Below, piece by piece: positions 6,162 to 14,335 of a DNA stretch of 16,170 bases. Positions within the stretch are counted from its first letter, which is position 1; each line of letters begins with the position of its first letter. Origin of the DNA: Sulfurovum sp. (lineage in GTDB: Bacteria; Campylobacterota; Campylobacteria; Campylobacterales; Sulfurovaceae). Both the position numbers and the translations under genes were made by a program. The notes under the pieces were generated by a model, which worked only from the letters and a program-made list of their open reading frames with translations, did not search any database and had not been told where the DNA came from. The stretch is from contig JADGDL010000043.1 in NCBI GenBank assembly GCA_016744875.1, forward strand, positions 1 through 16,170, given 5' to 3'.

Positions 6162-6190
6162 CTGACTCTTAATCACATTTTAGATAAAAT
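6162..6190 (+). promoter_or_regulatory. candidate secA promoter
   Basis: CTGACT (6162-6167), a 17-base spacer and TAAAAT (6185-6190). Transcription would start near 6197, giving a leader of about 18 nt; there is no room for a secM-like upstream regulator gene. Confidence 0.5.
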
Positions 6191-6214
6191 CATTAGAATT
6201 TACAACTAGGCAAA

Positions 6215-8842
6215 ATGACAATGATAAAAAGCGTACTCAACATATTCGGCACTCAAAATGACAAAATCGTTAAGAACTATCTTAAAAAAGTAAAAAAGAT
6301 CAATGTACTTGAAGCACAGTATGAAGCTTTAGATGATGATGCACTCAAAGCTGCATTTGAAACATTGAAAGCTGATGTACAAAGTGGTTCTAAAACGCTG
6401 ACAGATGTACTTAATGACTCTTTTGCCATTACAAGAGAAGTGGCAAAACGTACTTTGGATATGAGACACTACGATGTACAAATGGTTGGAGGTATGGTAC
6501 TCAACGATGGGGACATTGCAGAGATGAAAACAGGTGAAGGGAAAACACTTGTTGCAACACTTGCAGTTGTACTTAATGCCATGACAGGCAAAGGTGTACA
6601 TGTCATTACAGTAAATGACTATCTTGCGAAAAGAGACTCTGAAGATATGGGTGTACTCTATAACTTCTTAGGATACACAGTAGGTTGTCTTACAGATGGT
6701 CTTAATGATGAACAGACAAGAAAAGCACAATACAGTTCTGACATCACCTATGGTACAAACAATGAGTACGGTTTTGACTACCTGCGTGACAACATGAAAG
6801 TGCGTGAAGAAGAAAAAGTACAGCGTGAGCACAACTATGCTATCGTGGATGAAGTAGACTCAATTCTTATTGATGAAGCTAGAACACCACTTATTATCTC
6901 AGGTCCTACACAACGTGACCATAACCACTATGCTAAGGCCGATGGTATAGCAATACAAATGGAACGTGGTGAGAAAGTAGATACTAAAGCAGGTGAACCA
7001 GAAGAAACTACAGGTGATTTTATCGTTGACGAGAAGAACAGAACCATCGTTATGACAGAAGACGGACTTCAAAAAGCACAAGACCTTTTTGAAGTTGAAA
7101 ACCTCTATTCTCTTGAGAATGCTGCACTTTCACATCATCTTGACCAGGCACTTAAAGCACATTACATTTTTGAAAAAGATGTAGACTATGTGGTTCAAAA
7201 CAATGAGATCATCATCGTTGATGAATTTACAGGAAGACTCTCTGAAGGACGTAGATACTCAGAAGGACTTCACCAGGCGCTTGAAGCAAAAGAAGCTGTA
7301 GAGATACAAGAAGAGTCACAAACACTTGCAGAGATCACGTACCAAAACTACTTTAGACTTTATGAAAAACTTGCAGGTATGACAGGTACAGCACAAACTG
7401 AAGCCACTGAATTTTCACAGATCTATACACTAGATGTTATTTCCATCCCTACCAATGTACCGATAGCCAGAGATGACAAAAATGACCTTATTTACAATAC
7501 TGAGCGCGAGAAACTCGATGCTGTGGTAAAAAGGGTCAAAGAACTGAATACCAAGGGTCAGCCTGTACTTGTAGGAACAGCGTCTATCGAAAAGTCTGAA
7601 ATGATCGATGCGAGACTAAAAAAAGAAAAGATCCCTCATAACATGCTCAATGCAAAGAATCACGCACAAGAAGCAGAGATCATCATGAATGCCGGACAAA
7701 AAGGTGCAGTAACCGTGGCTACAAACATGGCAGGACGTGGTGTAGATATCAAGATAGATGACGAAGTCAGAGAACTTGGCGGTCTGATGATACTTGGAAC
7801 AGAGAGACATGAGAGTAGACGTATAGACAATCAACTTAGAGGACGTTCAGGTCGTCAAGGTGACGCAGGTGAAACTCAGTTCTTTCTTAGTCTAGATGAT
7901 AACCTACTTCGTATCTTTGGTGGTGAAAAGATCAGAAACATCATGAACCGTCTAGGTGTGGAAGATGGTGAATACATTGATTCTAAAATCGTTACCAGAT
8001 CTGTAGAAAAAGCACAGAAAAAAGTGGAAAATCAACACTATGAGTCAAGAAAACACATCTTGGAGTATGATGATGTTGCAAACCATCAAAGAAAAGCTAT
8101 CTACGCATTTAGAAATCAACTCCTTGACCCTGAGTTTGACATCGATGGAAAGATAAAAGAAAACCGTTTGGAGTATGCTGAACACCTACTCTCTGTATGT
8201 GAGATATTTGACGGTATGCCAACAGAAGATTTTAACTTGGAGAAACTAGCTTCACTCATTAAAGAAGAACTTAACATAGAAGTAGTCGACGCACCATTTG
8301 ATGGGAAAGAAGTAGATGAACTCATAGAGATGATCAAGACTATGATGGAAAATATCTATGAAGAGAAAATGGCACAGGTAGACCCTGAACAACGTCAAGA
8401 GATAGAACGTATATTATACCTTCAGGTACTTGACCCACAATGGAGAGACCACCTTTATGAGATGGATGTACTTAAAACAGGTATCGGGCTTAGAGGGTAC
8501 AACCAAAAAGATCCGCTTACAGAGTACAAACAGGATTCATATAAACTCTTTACAGAACTTGTTGGGCGTATCAAACTTGAAGCAGTTAAAGTACTTCAAC
8601 TTGTTCAGTTTGACTTTAGGTCTCCAGAAGAAGAAGAAGCTGCAGTTGAGCAGATACGTGAAAATTTAGAGTCTGATGTATCTGAAGCAACACTCAGTAC
8701 AGACGAACCTGTAGAAAAGAAAAATAAACCTTTTACAGCTAGTAAAAAACCAAAAAGAAATGAGCCATGTCCTTGTGGTTCTGGTAAAAAATATAAAAAC
8801 TGTTGTGGACAGAGTGGACCCAAAAAAGGTCTATTGGCATAG
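6215..8842 (+). CDS. secA: preprotein translocase ATPase SecA
   Basis: An 875-residue motor ATPase that drives precursors through SecYEG at the inner membrane. Walker A is MKTGEGKT (104-111) and the DEAD-type Walker B is DEVD (212-215) within VDEVDSILIDEARTPL. MAGRGVDIK and RGRSGRQGD mark the second helicase half. The C-terminus carries a zinc site, C852-x-C854-x8-C863-C864 in PCPCGSGKKYKNCCG. Many SecAs, including E. coli, have Cys-His at the last pair; this one has Cys-Cys. Length and motif order show a complete gene. The start is uncertain: ATG at 6215 is four bases after a weak TAGG, while ATG at 6221 gives MIKSVLNIFGT, closer to relatives I recall. It is followed after two bases by the LolC/E-like gene and is probably co-transcribed with it. 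Confidence 0.98.
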   Translation: MTMIKSVLNIFGTQNDKIVKNYLKKVKKINVLEAQYEALDDDALKAAFETLKADVQSGSKTLTDVLNDSFAITREVAKRTLDMRHYDVQMVGGMVLNDGDIAEMKTGEGKTLVATLAVVLNAMTGKGVHVITVNDYLAKRDSEDMGVLYNFLGYTVGCLTDGLNDEQTRKAQYSSDITYGTNNEYGFDYLRDNMKVREEEKVQREHNYAIVDEVDSILIDEARTPLIISGPTQRDHNHYAKADGIAIQMERGEKVDTKAGEPEETTGDFIVDEKNRTIVMTEDGLQKAQDLFEVENLYSLENAALSHHLDQALKAHYIFEKDVDYVVQNNEIIIVDEFTGRLSEGRRYSEGLHQALEAKEAVEIQEESQTLAEITYQNYFRLYEKLAGMTGTAQTEATEFSQIYTLDVISIPTNVPIARDDKNDLIYNTEREKLDAVVKRVKELNTKGQPVLVGTASIEKSEMIDARLKKEKIPHNMLNAKNHAQEAEIIMNAGQKGAVTVATNMAGRGVDIKIDDEVRELGGLMILGTERHESRRIDNQLRGRSGRQGDAGETQFFLSLDDNLLRIFGGEKIRNIMNRLGVEDGEYIDSKIVTRSVEKAQKKVENQHYESRKHILEYDDVANHQRKAIYAFRNQLLDPEFDIDGKIKENRLEYAEHLLSVCEIFDGMPTEDFNLEKLASLIKEELNIEVVDAPFDGKEVDELIEMIKTMMENIYEEKMAQVDPEQRQEIERILYLQVLDPQWRDHLYEMDVLKTGIGLRGYNQKDPLTEYKQDSYKLFTELVGRIKLEAVKVLQLVQFDFRSPEEEEAAVEQIRENLESDVSEATLSTDEPVEKKNKPFTASKKPKRNEPCPCGSGKKYKNCCGQSGPKKGLLA

Positions 8843-8844
8843 CC

Positions 8845-10068
8845 ATGAACATCAAGACGATACCCTCGCCTAATAAGAAGTTTATTAGGCATATCATCAC
8901 ACACTACCTCAAATACGATAAAGAAAATCCTTTTATATTTATCTCAGCGATGTTGGCCTTTTTAGGTATAGCAGCAGGAGTGATGGTCTTGATGATCGCT
9001 ATGGGGATCATGAATGGGACACAAAAAGAGTTTACTAAAAAACTTTTTGTCATGAACTATCCACTGACCGTACTTCCCATCGCAGAAGAGAGTGTTGATG
9101 ATGCGCTTATCACCTCACTGAAAGAAAAATTTCCTCATCTTAAGATCAGTCCTTACTATACCACACAGGTTATTACTAAAAAAGATGGTGCGGTACAGGG
9201 TTCTTTACTTTATGGAGTAGATGCAGACAAAGAAGGCGAGATAAACGATATCTTTAAAAAAGCCAGAGGTAAGGTAGAATCAAAATTCAGAGTTGTTATG
9301 GGAGAAGGTCTCTCTTTTGAGATGAATGCACCCAAAGGTGATAAAGTCACCCTATACTTCTCTGAACAGCAAGCCGTAGGTTTTGGTACTATGCCTCTGC
9401 AAAAACGTTTCATCATCGATGGGGTCTTTAAGTCCGGACTTAAAGCGTATGACAAGGCTATTATGTACACATCTCTAGAAGCTTTTGAGAAACTACTTAA
9501 ACGTAAACACGGCTCTTATGATGGCTTACATATCTATACTGAAGATCCACTCTCGGAGATCGCTGCGATCAGAGAAGTTCTGCCTGACATGGTACTCATA
9601 GAAGGTTGGTGGCAGCAGAATGGTAATTTCTTTGCAGCCATGGAGATGGAAAAGAAAGCACTTTTCCTGGTCTTACTTCTTATCATACTAGTCGCTTCAC
9701 TTAACATCATCTCATCCCTATTGATGACAGTCATGAGCAGAAGGTCTGAGATCGCTCTTATGCGTACTCTTGGGGCAACAAAAACAGAGATAAGATCTAT
9801 ATTTTTTAGGCTTGGATTGATCATAGGTTCTGCAGGGATTGTTGCAGGAACCTTGCTTGGAGGTCTTGGTATATGGATACTCACGACATTTGACATTATC
9901 TCTATGCCTGAAGATGTTTATGGAACAAGTAAACTTCCTGTCGACTTAACCCTTCAAGACTTCTCATTCATTCTCATAGGTACAAGCATCATCATTTTGC
10001 TTTCAGCACTTTACCCAGCAAGGAAAGCTTCACAGACAGACCCTTTAACTGTTTTGAGAAATGAGTAG
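8845..10068 (+). CDS. LolC/LolE-family lipoprotein-releasing ABC transporter permease
   Basis: A 407-residue inner-membrane protein with the FtsX/MacB-type layout: one N-terminal helix (about 30-54), a periplasmic domain (about 55-268) and three C-terminal helices (about 270-296, 323-348 and 373-391). SRRSEIALMRTLGAT (298-312) is the cytoplasmic coupling loop of LolC/E, and YPARKASQTDPLTVLR at the end is the family C-terminus. It should extract mature lipoproteins from the inner membrane and pass them to LolA; the ATPase LolD is not in this window. The frame is open upstream to an ATG at 8803, but that start lies inside secA; ATG 8845, two bases after the secA stop, gives the expected N-terminus. 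No strong Shine-Dalgarno precedes it, so coupling to secA translation is likely. LolC and LolE cannot be told apart here. Confidence 0.92.
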   Translation: MNIKTIPSPNKKFIRHIITHYLKYDKENPFIFISAMLAFLGIAAGVMVLMIAMGIMNGTQKEFTKKLFVMNYPLTVLPIAEESVDDALITSLKEKFPHLKISPYYTTQVITKKDGAVQGSLLYGVDADKEGEINDIFKKARGKVESKFRVVMGEGLSFEMNAPKGDKVTLYFSEQQAVGFGTMPLQKRFIIDGVFKSGLKAYDKAIMYTSLEAFEKLLKRKHGSYDGLHIYTEDPLSEIAAIREVLPDMVLIEGWWQQNGNFFAAMEMEKKALFLVLLLIILVASLNIISSLLMTVMSRRSEIALMRTLGATKTEIRSIFFRLGLIIGSAGIVAGTLLGGLGIWILTTFDIISMPEDVYGTSKLPVDLTLQDFSFILIGTSIIILLSALYPARKASQTDPLTVLRNE

Positions 10069-10089
10069 TCCTACTCTGCTTGGAGAATT

Positions 10090-10857
10090 TTAGTTAAACA
10101 TCTTCATCATGCTATTTCCACCTTCAACAAAATCAAACATAGAAGTTTCTTTTTCATCTTCAAAAATATTTAAAGGTGAATCATCGAACATTCCAAACAT
10201 ATTATTATACATTCTAGATGAGTTATACATCATACCAGACATCATTTCTGCAGATTGACCCGAATTTTTCATACCACTGTAAAACATAGACCCTGAATCA
10301 CTCACATCACCAAGGAAAGTAGCCCCCAATGTCTTTGAACCCAAAAAAGTACGTGCTTTCTTCTTTTCATTAAATCCAAATACTGAAGGAAGACCCCAGT
10401 TCTCACCCTCATCTAACCCTACAGTATCATAAAAATCAGTTAATGTTTGATCGAAAGAGAAATCATCATTTTTCTTTTTCTTCTTCTTTTTCTTCAGCCC
10501 AAGAGTGTCTTTTACTGAATCGTAAGTATCATCAAACGAATCACCTACATCCAATGCATCTTTTACATCATCATAGAGTCCTTCTCTTTCAGGGACCTCA
10601 TATCCAATTTTTAGGTCGTGTCTTATACGATCTATTTCTCTCTCTTTTCTACTTGGCTCTGCTATACCCATCTCTTCTTTTATTCTTCTAAGCTTTAACT
10701 CTTTTTTAGTGGGTTTGTATAGTCCCAGATCTTCTTTCATTTTTTTAAGTTTTAATTCATCTTCGACACTATATTTTTCTGCTAATAAAAAACTGCTAAG
10801 TGCCAGTGCTATCAATATTATTTTATTCATTTTACTATTCATACGTTTATTATACAC
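10090..10857 (-). CDS. exported repeat protein of unknown function with poly-Lys and Met-rich segments
   Basis: Up to 255 residues. A Sec signal peptide follows the third possible start (MNKIILIALALSSFLLA, residues 10-26, then EKYS). The mature part has three degenerate 19-20-residue charged repeats (34-52, 53-71, 72-91) built on E-x-K-L-x-R-I-K-x-E-L-G-I-x-x-P-S-R-K. A DDVKDALDVG / DSVKDTLGL pair, eight lysines in a row (122-129) and a Met-rich tail (13 Met from 191 on) follow. I recognise no family. GTG at 10857 overlaps the upstream stop in TAGTG and suggests coupling; ATGs at 10842 and 10830 are alternatives, and a TATAAT at 10854-10849 could drive a short or leaderless transcript. It is encoded behind the AsmA-like gene, so an envelope role is a reasonable inference. 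Confidence 0.75.
   Translation of the reverse strand: MYNKRMNSKMNKIILIALALSSFLLAEKYSVEDELKLKKMKEDLGLYKPTKKELKLRRIKEEMGIAEPSRKEREIDRIRHDLKIGYEVPEREGLYDDVKDALDVGDSFDDTYDSVKDTLGLKKKKKKKKNDDFSFDQTLTDFYDTVGLDEGENWGLPSVFGFNEKKKARTFLGSKTLGATFLGDVSDSGSMFYSGMKNSGQSAEMMSGMMYNSSRMYNNMFGMFDDSPLNIFEDEKETSMFDFVEGGNSMMKMFN
10849..10854 (-). promoter_or_regulatory. candidate internal -10 box for the repeat protein gene
   Basis: A perfect TATAAT on the minus strand, within TGTATAAT, a few bases after the stop of the AsmA-like gene. Transcription would start near 10842, which is itself an in-frame ATG. No -35 box was identified. Confidence 0.4.
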
Positions 10858-13451
10858 TACTCTGGTTTAGCTGGGGATGTAGTCGTTGGAGTCAACATCT
10901 TTATAGGTGATTGAAGGGTTCGTTGAAGTATCTGTAATGGGAAACTCACTATATCTTGTGCCGTAGTAGTTTTCACCACTGGTTTGTCTAAACTCCCCGT
11001 AATAGTAAGTCCTACGGTAAGACTTTTATCTTCACCCATAAGAATATATCCTAAAACCGGAACCGACCCAACCACTTTACCAAACTCTCGTGCCACTTGT
11101 ATTACTAAATTCAGATTGATCGTTTTTTTCTCCAGATCTATTTCACCTGTTCCTGCGATATTTGCAGAACCCCCTTGAATGTGTATAGAATCAAAAATAA
11201 TTTTTTTCTGGTTTATCATACGATACGATGAAATACCATTATCTATATGAAACCCTTCCTGCGAATATCCAGGGTTGTGTAAAACAGCCAAGGCAGGTAA
11301 GGTATTGATAAATGCAAGTGTATTGTTGTAGGCTTTAAAGTTTTTCATCACTCCACCTTCAACAATGATCTCACCTTTCATCTCTATACCTAATGTTCCT
11401 GATGCCTTTAAAGTATAGCGTCCCCCATGAAGTCCATTAAAGTTTATCAGAGGATGTAACACCTTATCTTTGATCCGCAAGGCTTGTATGGAAGTCACAT
11501 TCTTTTTCTTTGTAAACTTAATGATATCTCCACCTGCGCTACCTATAGCTTTGATATTTCCATTGGTATTTACTTCAACATCATAACTGTCTACCACTAA
11601 AGTATAATCCCCATATCGCAAATTACTGTTTTTACCTAACAAAAGAACTTTTTGAGCTTTTTTACTCTTTGTTTCTTCTTTATTTTTATGTTGTAAAAAT
11701 TTTTCAAGATCAATATTAAGTTTTTCAAGTTCTATACGGGATTTAGCTTGATTATAATGAAAACGTTTATTAAAGGCATAAAAATCAACATCATTGGGAG
11801 TTATTTTACCTTGAAAAGGGACTCGGGCTTTACATGCATCTTTCTTTTCATAGATAAAACATGATGTTCTTTTCAATTCACCTTTAAATGTGTAAGTTTC
11901 AAAATCTTTTGTTTTTATCGTTGCATATCCACCGTTTTCCAAAGCACTGCTATCTGTGAGATAAGGCTTTATTTTACTAAGATTTTGTAGTTGAATTGTT
12001 GTCTCATTTTTACTATTTTGTAAAGTAAAAGAGAGTTTAGGTATCTCAATATCAATACCTTTGGCATAGTTTAATATAAGAGCCAATTTACGATTCTCTA
12101 AGACAAAGAATTCCTTTTTTTTATCTGCAAGCTTTACATGTTTTGCATCAAATAGCAAATCAACTTTTTTCTTCTTAAGGTCTATCTTACCGTTTGCATT
12201 CCCTTCATAAACAGTATCTTTTAAATACACATCTTTTAGGGTGATAAATCCGTTTTCATAATGTAAATTTCCTTTTTCTATTGCAATATTCACTTTGTCT
12301 ATCCATACAGACCCTTGAGAAAAATCCACATCAACCAAAAATGTATTTTCATCCTTCTTGAGTCCTATATCTGCCTGAAACCTTGCATTAACACTACCAC
12401 TTTCCTGTTTTAGGGGTATTTTTAGATCATATGATTTAAGCAAATTATCAATAGTTCTGTCAAAAGGTGTCACCATTTTTAGATCAAGCTTTAATTTAGT
12501 CTCGTCCGTGTTTAGATCTACAATAGAGACTCTACTTCCATTTAAGTCTTTACCTTTATATCGAGGTTCTTTTAAATCAAAATATAGTCCATAGTCTTTA
12601 TAGGTTAAGACAAAACTTGAAGTAATCACAGGAGATAAGTCCTCTTGAAATGCTATTTTAACACCGGTAAAAACGACTTCACCTTCCAAAGCATTCATAT
12701 CAAGATCAAAATTGCCATTGATGATAGAGCCTTTACCACGTAGCGCGCGCAGCTCATAATTTTCTGCTTTAACTTTATCCACTACCCAGGATCTCACAGC
12801 AGGAACCATATCAACTTCATCTATGATACTTTTAAGATCTGTGAATTCATGACTACTGAGATCAAATGATATTTCATCTCCTTCTTTTTTCGCAATAAAA
12901 TTACCACTCGCATCATACGCTACAAAATGTCCTTCTGTCTCCACAGTATGTTTTTCAAGGTCATAACTTACCCTTCCACTGAGCGTTATATCGTAATCCT
13001 TTATGTATAAAGAGGGTATCGTCGCCTTGATCATGTTACCTTCATGCAGCACCGTTCCTGTTACATCATAGTTTTTAGTACTGACTTTCAGTAGGTCATC
13101 TTGAAAACGAATACCCACTATGTTATTTTCAAAAACAATTTTTTTAAGTTCAATATATTCAAAGAATGTCAAAAGGTATTTAATACGTTCCAATCTCTTA
13201 TCTGTTTCTTTAAAAGATGGTTCAGCTTTTGATTTAGGAATAGAGATATGATCGGCTTTGAGTGTTAGTTTTTTACCCAGTTTAATGTATAATCCATCTA
13301 CATTGTATTTATATACTTTTAGAGTATCTATCTCTATCCCCACTTTAAGCCAAATGAATATAGAGATAAAAAGGAAAGAAAAGAAGATGACTATATTTCG
13401 TACAAGTACCTTGGTAGTATGGATAGAACATATCATACTCGTTTTGATCAT
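10857..13451 (-). CDS. large AsmA-like / YhdP-related envelope protein
   Basis: An 864-residue protein with one N-terminal membrane helix (about 16-36) and the remainder in the periplasm. Its repeating amphipathic beta pattern (for example GNANGKIDLKKKKVDLLFDA and GTGEIDLEKKTINLNL) is that of AsmA/YhdP/TamB proteins, which form long grooves and are implicated in phospholipid transport between membranes. The C-terminal segment with VPVLGYILMGEDKSLTVGL, then GSLDKP, matches the AsmA-like C-terminal domain. It is shorter than E. coli YhdP (about 1,266 residues). AAAAGG eight bases upstream supports the ATG at 13451; an in-frame ATG at 13436 is the only later option before the membrane helix. The first 65 bp overlap the 5' end of mltG on the other strand. 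Confidence 0.85.
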   Translation of the reverse strand: MIKTSMICSIHTTKVLVRNIVIFFSFLFISIFIWLKVGIEIDTLKVYKYNVDGLYIKLGKKLTLKADHISIPKSKAEPSFKETDKRLERIKYLLTFFEYIELKKIVFENNIVGIRFQDDLLKVSTKNYDVTGTVLHEGNMIKATIPSLYIKDYDITLSGRVSYDLEKHTVETEGHFVAYDASGNFIAKKEGDEISFDLSSHEFTDLKSIIDEVDMVPAVRSWVVDKVKAENYELRALRGKGSIINGNFDLDMNALEGEVVFTGVKIAFQEDLSPVITSSFVLTYKDYGLYFDLKEPRYKGKDLNGSRVSIVDLNTDETKLKLDLKMVTPFDRTIDNLLKSYDLKIPLKQESGSVNARFQADIGLKKDENTFLVDVDFSQGSVWIDKVNIAIEKGNLHYENGFITLKDVYLKDTVYEGNANGKIDLKKKKVDLLFDAKHVKLADKKKEFFVLENRKLALILNYAKGIDIEIPKLSFTLQNSKNETTIQLQNLSKIKPYLTDSSALENGGYATIKTKDFETYTFKGELKRTSCFIYEKKDACKARVPFQGKITPNDVDFYAFNKRFHYNQAKSRIELEKLNIDLEKFLQHKNKEETKSKKAQKVLLLGKNSNLRYGDYTLVVDSYDVEVNTNGNIKAIGSAGGDIIKFTKKKNVTSIQALRIKDKVLHPLINFNGLHGGRYTLKASGTLGIEMKGEIIVEGGVMKNFKAYNNTLAFINTLPALAVLHNPGYSQEGFHIDNGISSYRMINQKKIIFDSIHIQGGSANIAGTGEIDLEKKTINLNLVIQVAREFGKVVGSVPVLGYILMGEDKSLTVGLTITGSLDKPVVKTTTAQDIVSFPLQILQRTLQSPIKMLTPTTTSPAKPE

Positions 13452-14331
13452 TACTTTAGCCTTTTATACTACTATACCCGTAAAAACGACACAAACACTT
13501 TTAGTGCCACAAGGGTCTATTGGATATATTATAACACAATTGACTAAACAAGGGTATGCTTTAAGCCCCATAGATAAGTACATTATGGTCTTTATGGGTA
13601 AGCCTCAAAGTGGGTGGGTAACTATAGGTGCGAATACCCTTAATCGTATAGATTTTTTACACAAACTCACCACTGCAAAAGCTAAAATGGAACAGGTAAC
13701 TCTCATTCCCGGTGAAACGACCGAACTTTTTTTAGACACACTCACAAAAGAGTTCAATTTTGATAGAACAAAACTCAATACATATTACAAAGAGTTTGCG
13801 CACTACCCTGAAGCTGCCATTTTTGCTGATACTTACTATGTACCTTACGGCATCACTGAAAAACATCTTATGCATTTCTTACTGACTGAATCAGAAAAAC
13901 GTTATGAGAAGATCTCTAAAAAGATCTATGGAAACTATCGAAAAAAGAAATGGTTAGAAGTCTTGACCATCGCTTCCATCATCCAAAAAGAAGCAGCCAA
14001 TACAAAAGAGATGCCTATCGTCTCTTCTGTGATCTTTAACCGTTTGAAAAAAGGGATGAAACTACAAATGGACGGCACACTGAACTACGGGAAGTACTCA
14101 CATGTCAAAGTAACCCCTGAGCGCATTAAAACTGATACCAGCCATTTCAATACCTATATGTACAAAGGTCTTCCTCCTTCACCTATAGGTGCTGTCTCTT
14201 TAGATGCCATCCTCGCAGCTATAAAACCTGCCAAGACAGACTATCTTTACTTTATGAAAAACAAACAAGGTGTACATGACTTTACAAAAAGTTATAAATC
14301 ACATCGTAGGAACATACAAAAAGCCAGATAA
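13387..14331 (+). CDS. mltG: endolytic murein transglycosylase MltG (YceG family)
   Basis: A 314-residue inner-membrane protein with an N-terminal helix (about 12-30) and a periplasmic YceG domain. IASIIQKEAAN (195-205) holds the catalytic glutamate, E202, matching the EKET motif of E. coli MltG. MDGTLNYG (228-235) and FNTYMYKGLPPSPI (254-267) are further family signatures, and LIPGET (106-111) sits in the LysM-like part. MltG cleaves nascent glycan strands and is thought to set their length. The frame is open from an ATG at 13258, but that would put 43 unrelated residues in front of the membrane helix; ATG 13387 has AAGGAA ten bases upstream. Its promoter must lie inside the AsmA-like gene; a TATAAT at 13288-13293 is one candidate. 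It converges on the PP2C-kinase gene with 4 bp between the stops. Confidence 0.94.
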   Translation: MTIFRTSTLVVWIEHIILVLIITLAFYTTIPVKTTQTLLVPQGSIGYIITQLTKQGYALSPIDKYIMVFMGKPQSGWVTIGANTLNRIDFLHKLTTAKAKMEQVTLIPGETTELFLDTLTKEFNFDRTKLNTYYKEFAHYPEAAIFADTYYVPYGITEKHLMHFLLTESEKRYEKISKKIYGNYRKKKWLEVLTIASIIQKEAANTKEMPIVSSVIFNRLKKGMKLQMDGTLNYGKYSHVKVTPERIKTDTSHFNTYMYKGLPPSPIGAVSLDAILAAIKPAKTDYLYFMKNKQGVHDFTKSYKSHRRNIQKAR

Positions 14332-14335
14332 CTTT

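Noticed and set aside
6200..6205. TTACAA half-site in the secA leader, matching the regulator's operator arm
   Set aside because: A single 6-bp match in AT-rich DNA is not evidence that the regulator controls secA.
8803..8844. 14-codon upstream extension of the LolC/E-like permease
   Set aside because: It would overlap the conserved SecA C-terminal zinc region; the start at 8845 gives the family-like N-terminus.
13258..13386. 43-codon N-terminal extension of mltG from an upstream ATG
   Set aside because: It is antisense to the AsmA-like coding sequence, unlike any MltG N-terminus, and the ATG at 13387 has the ribosome binding site.
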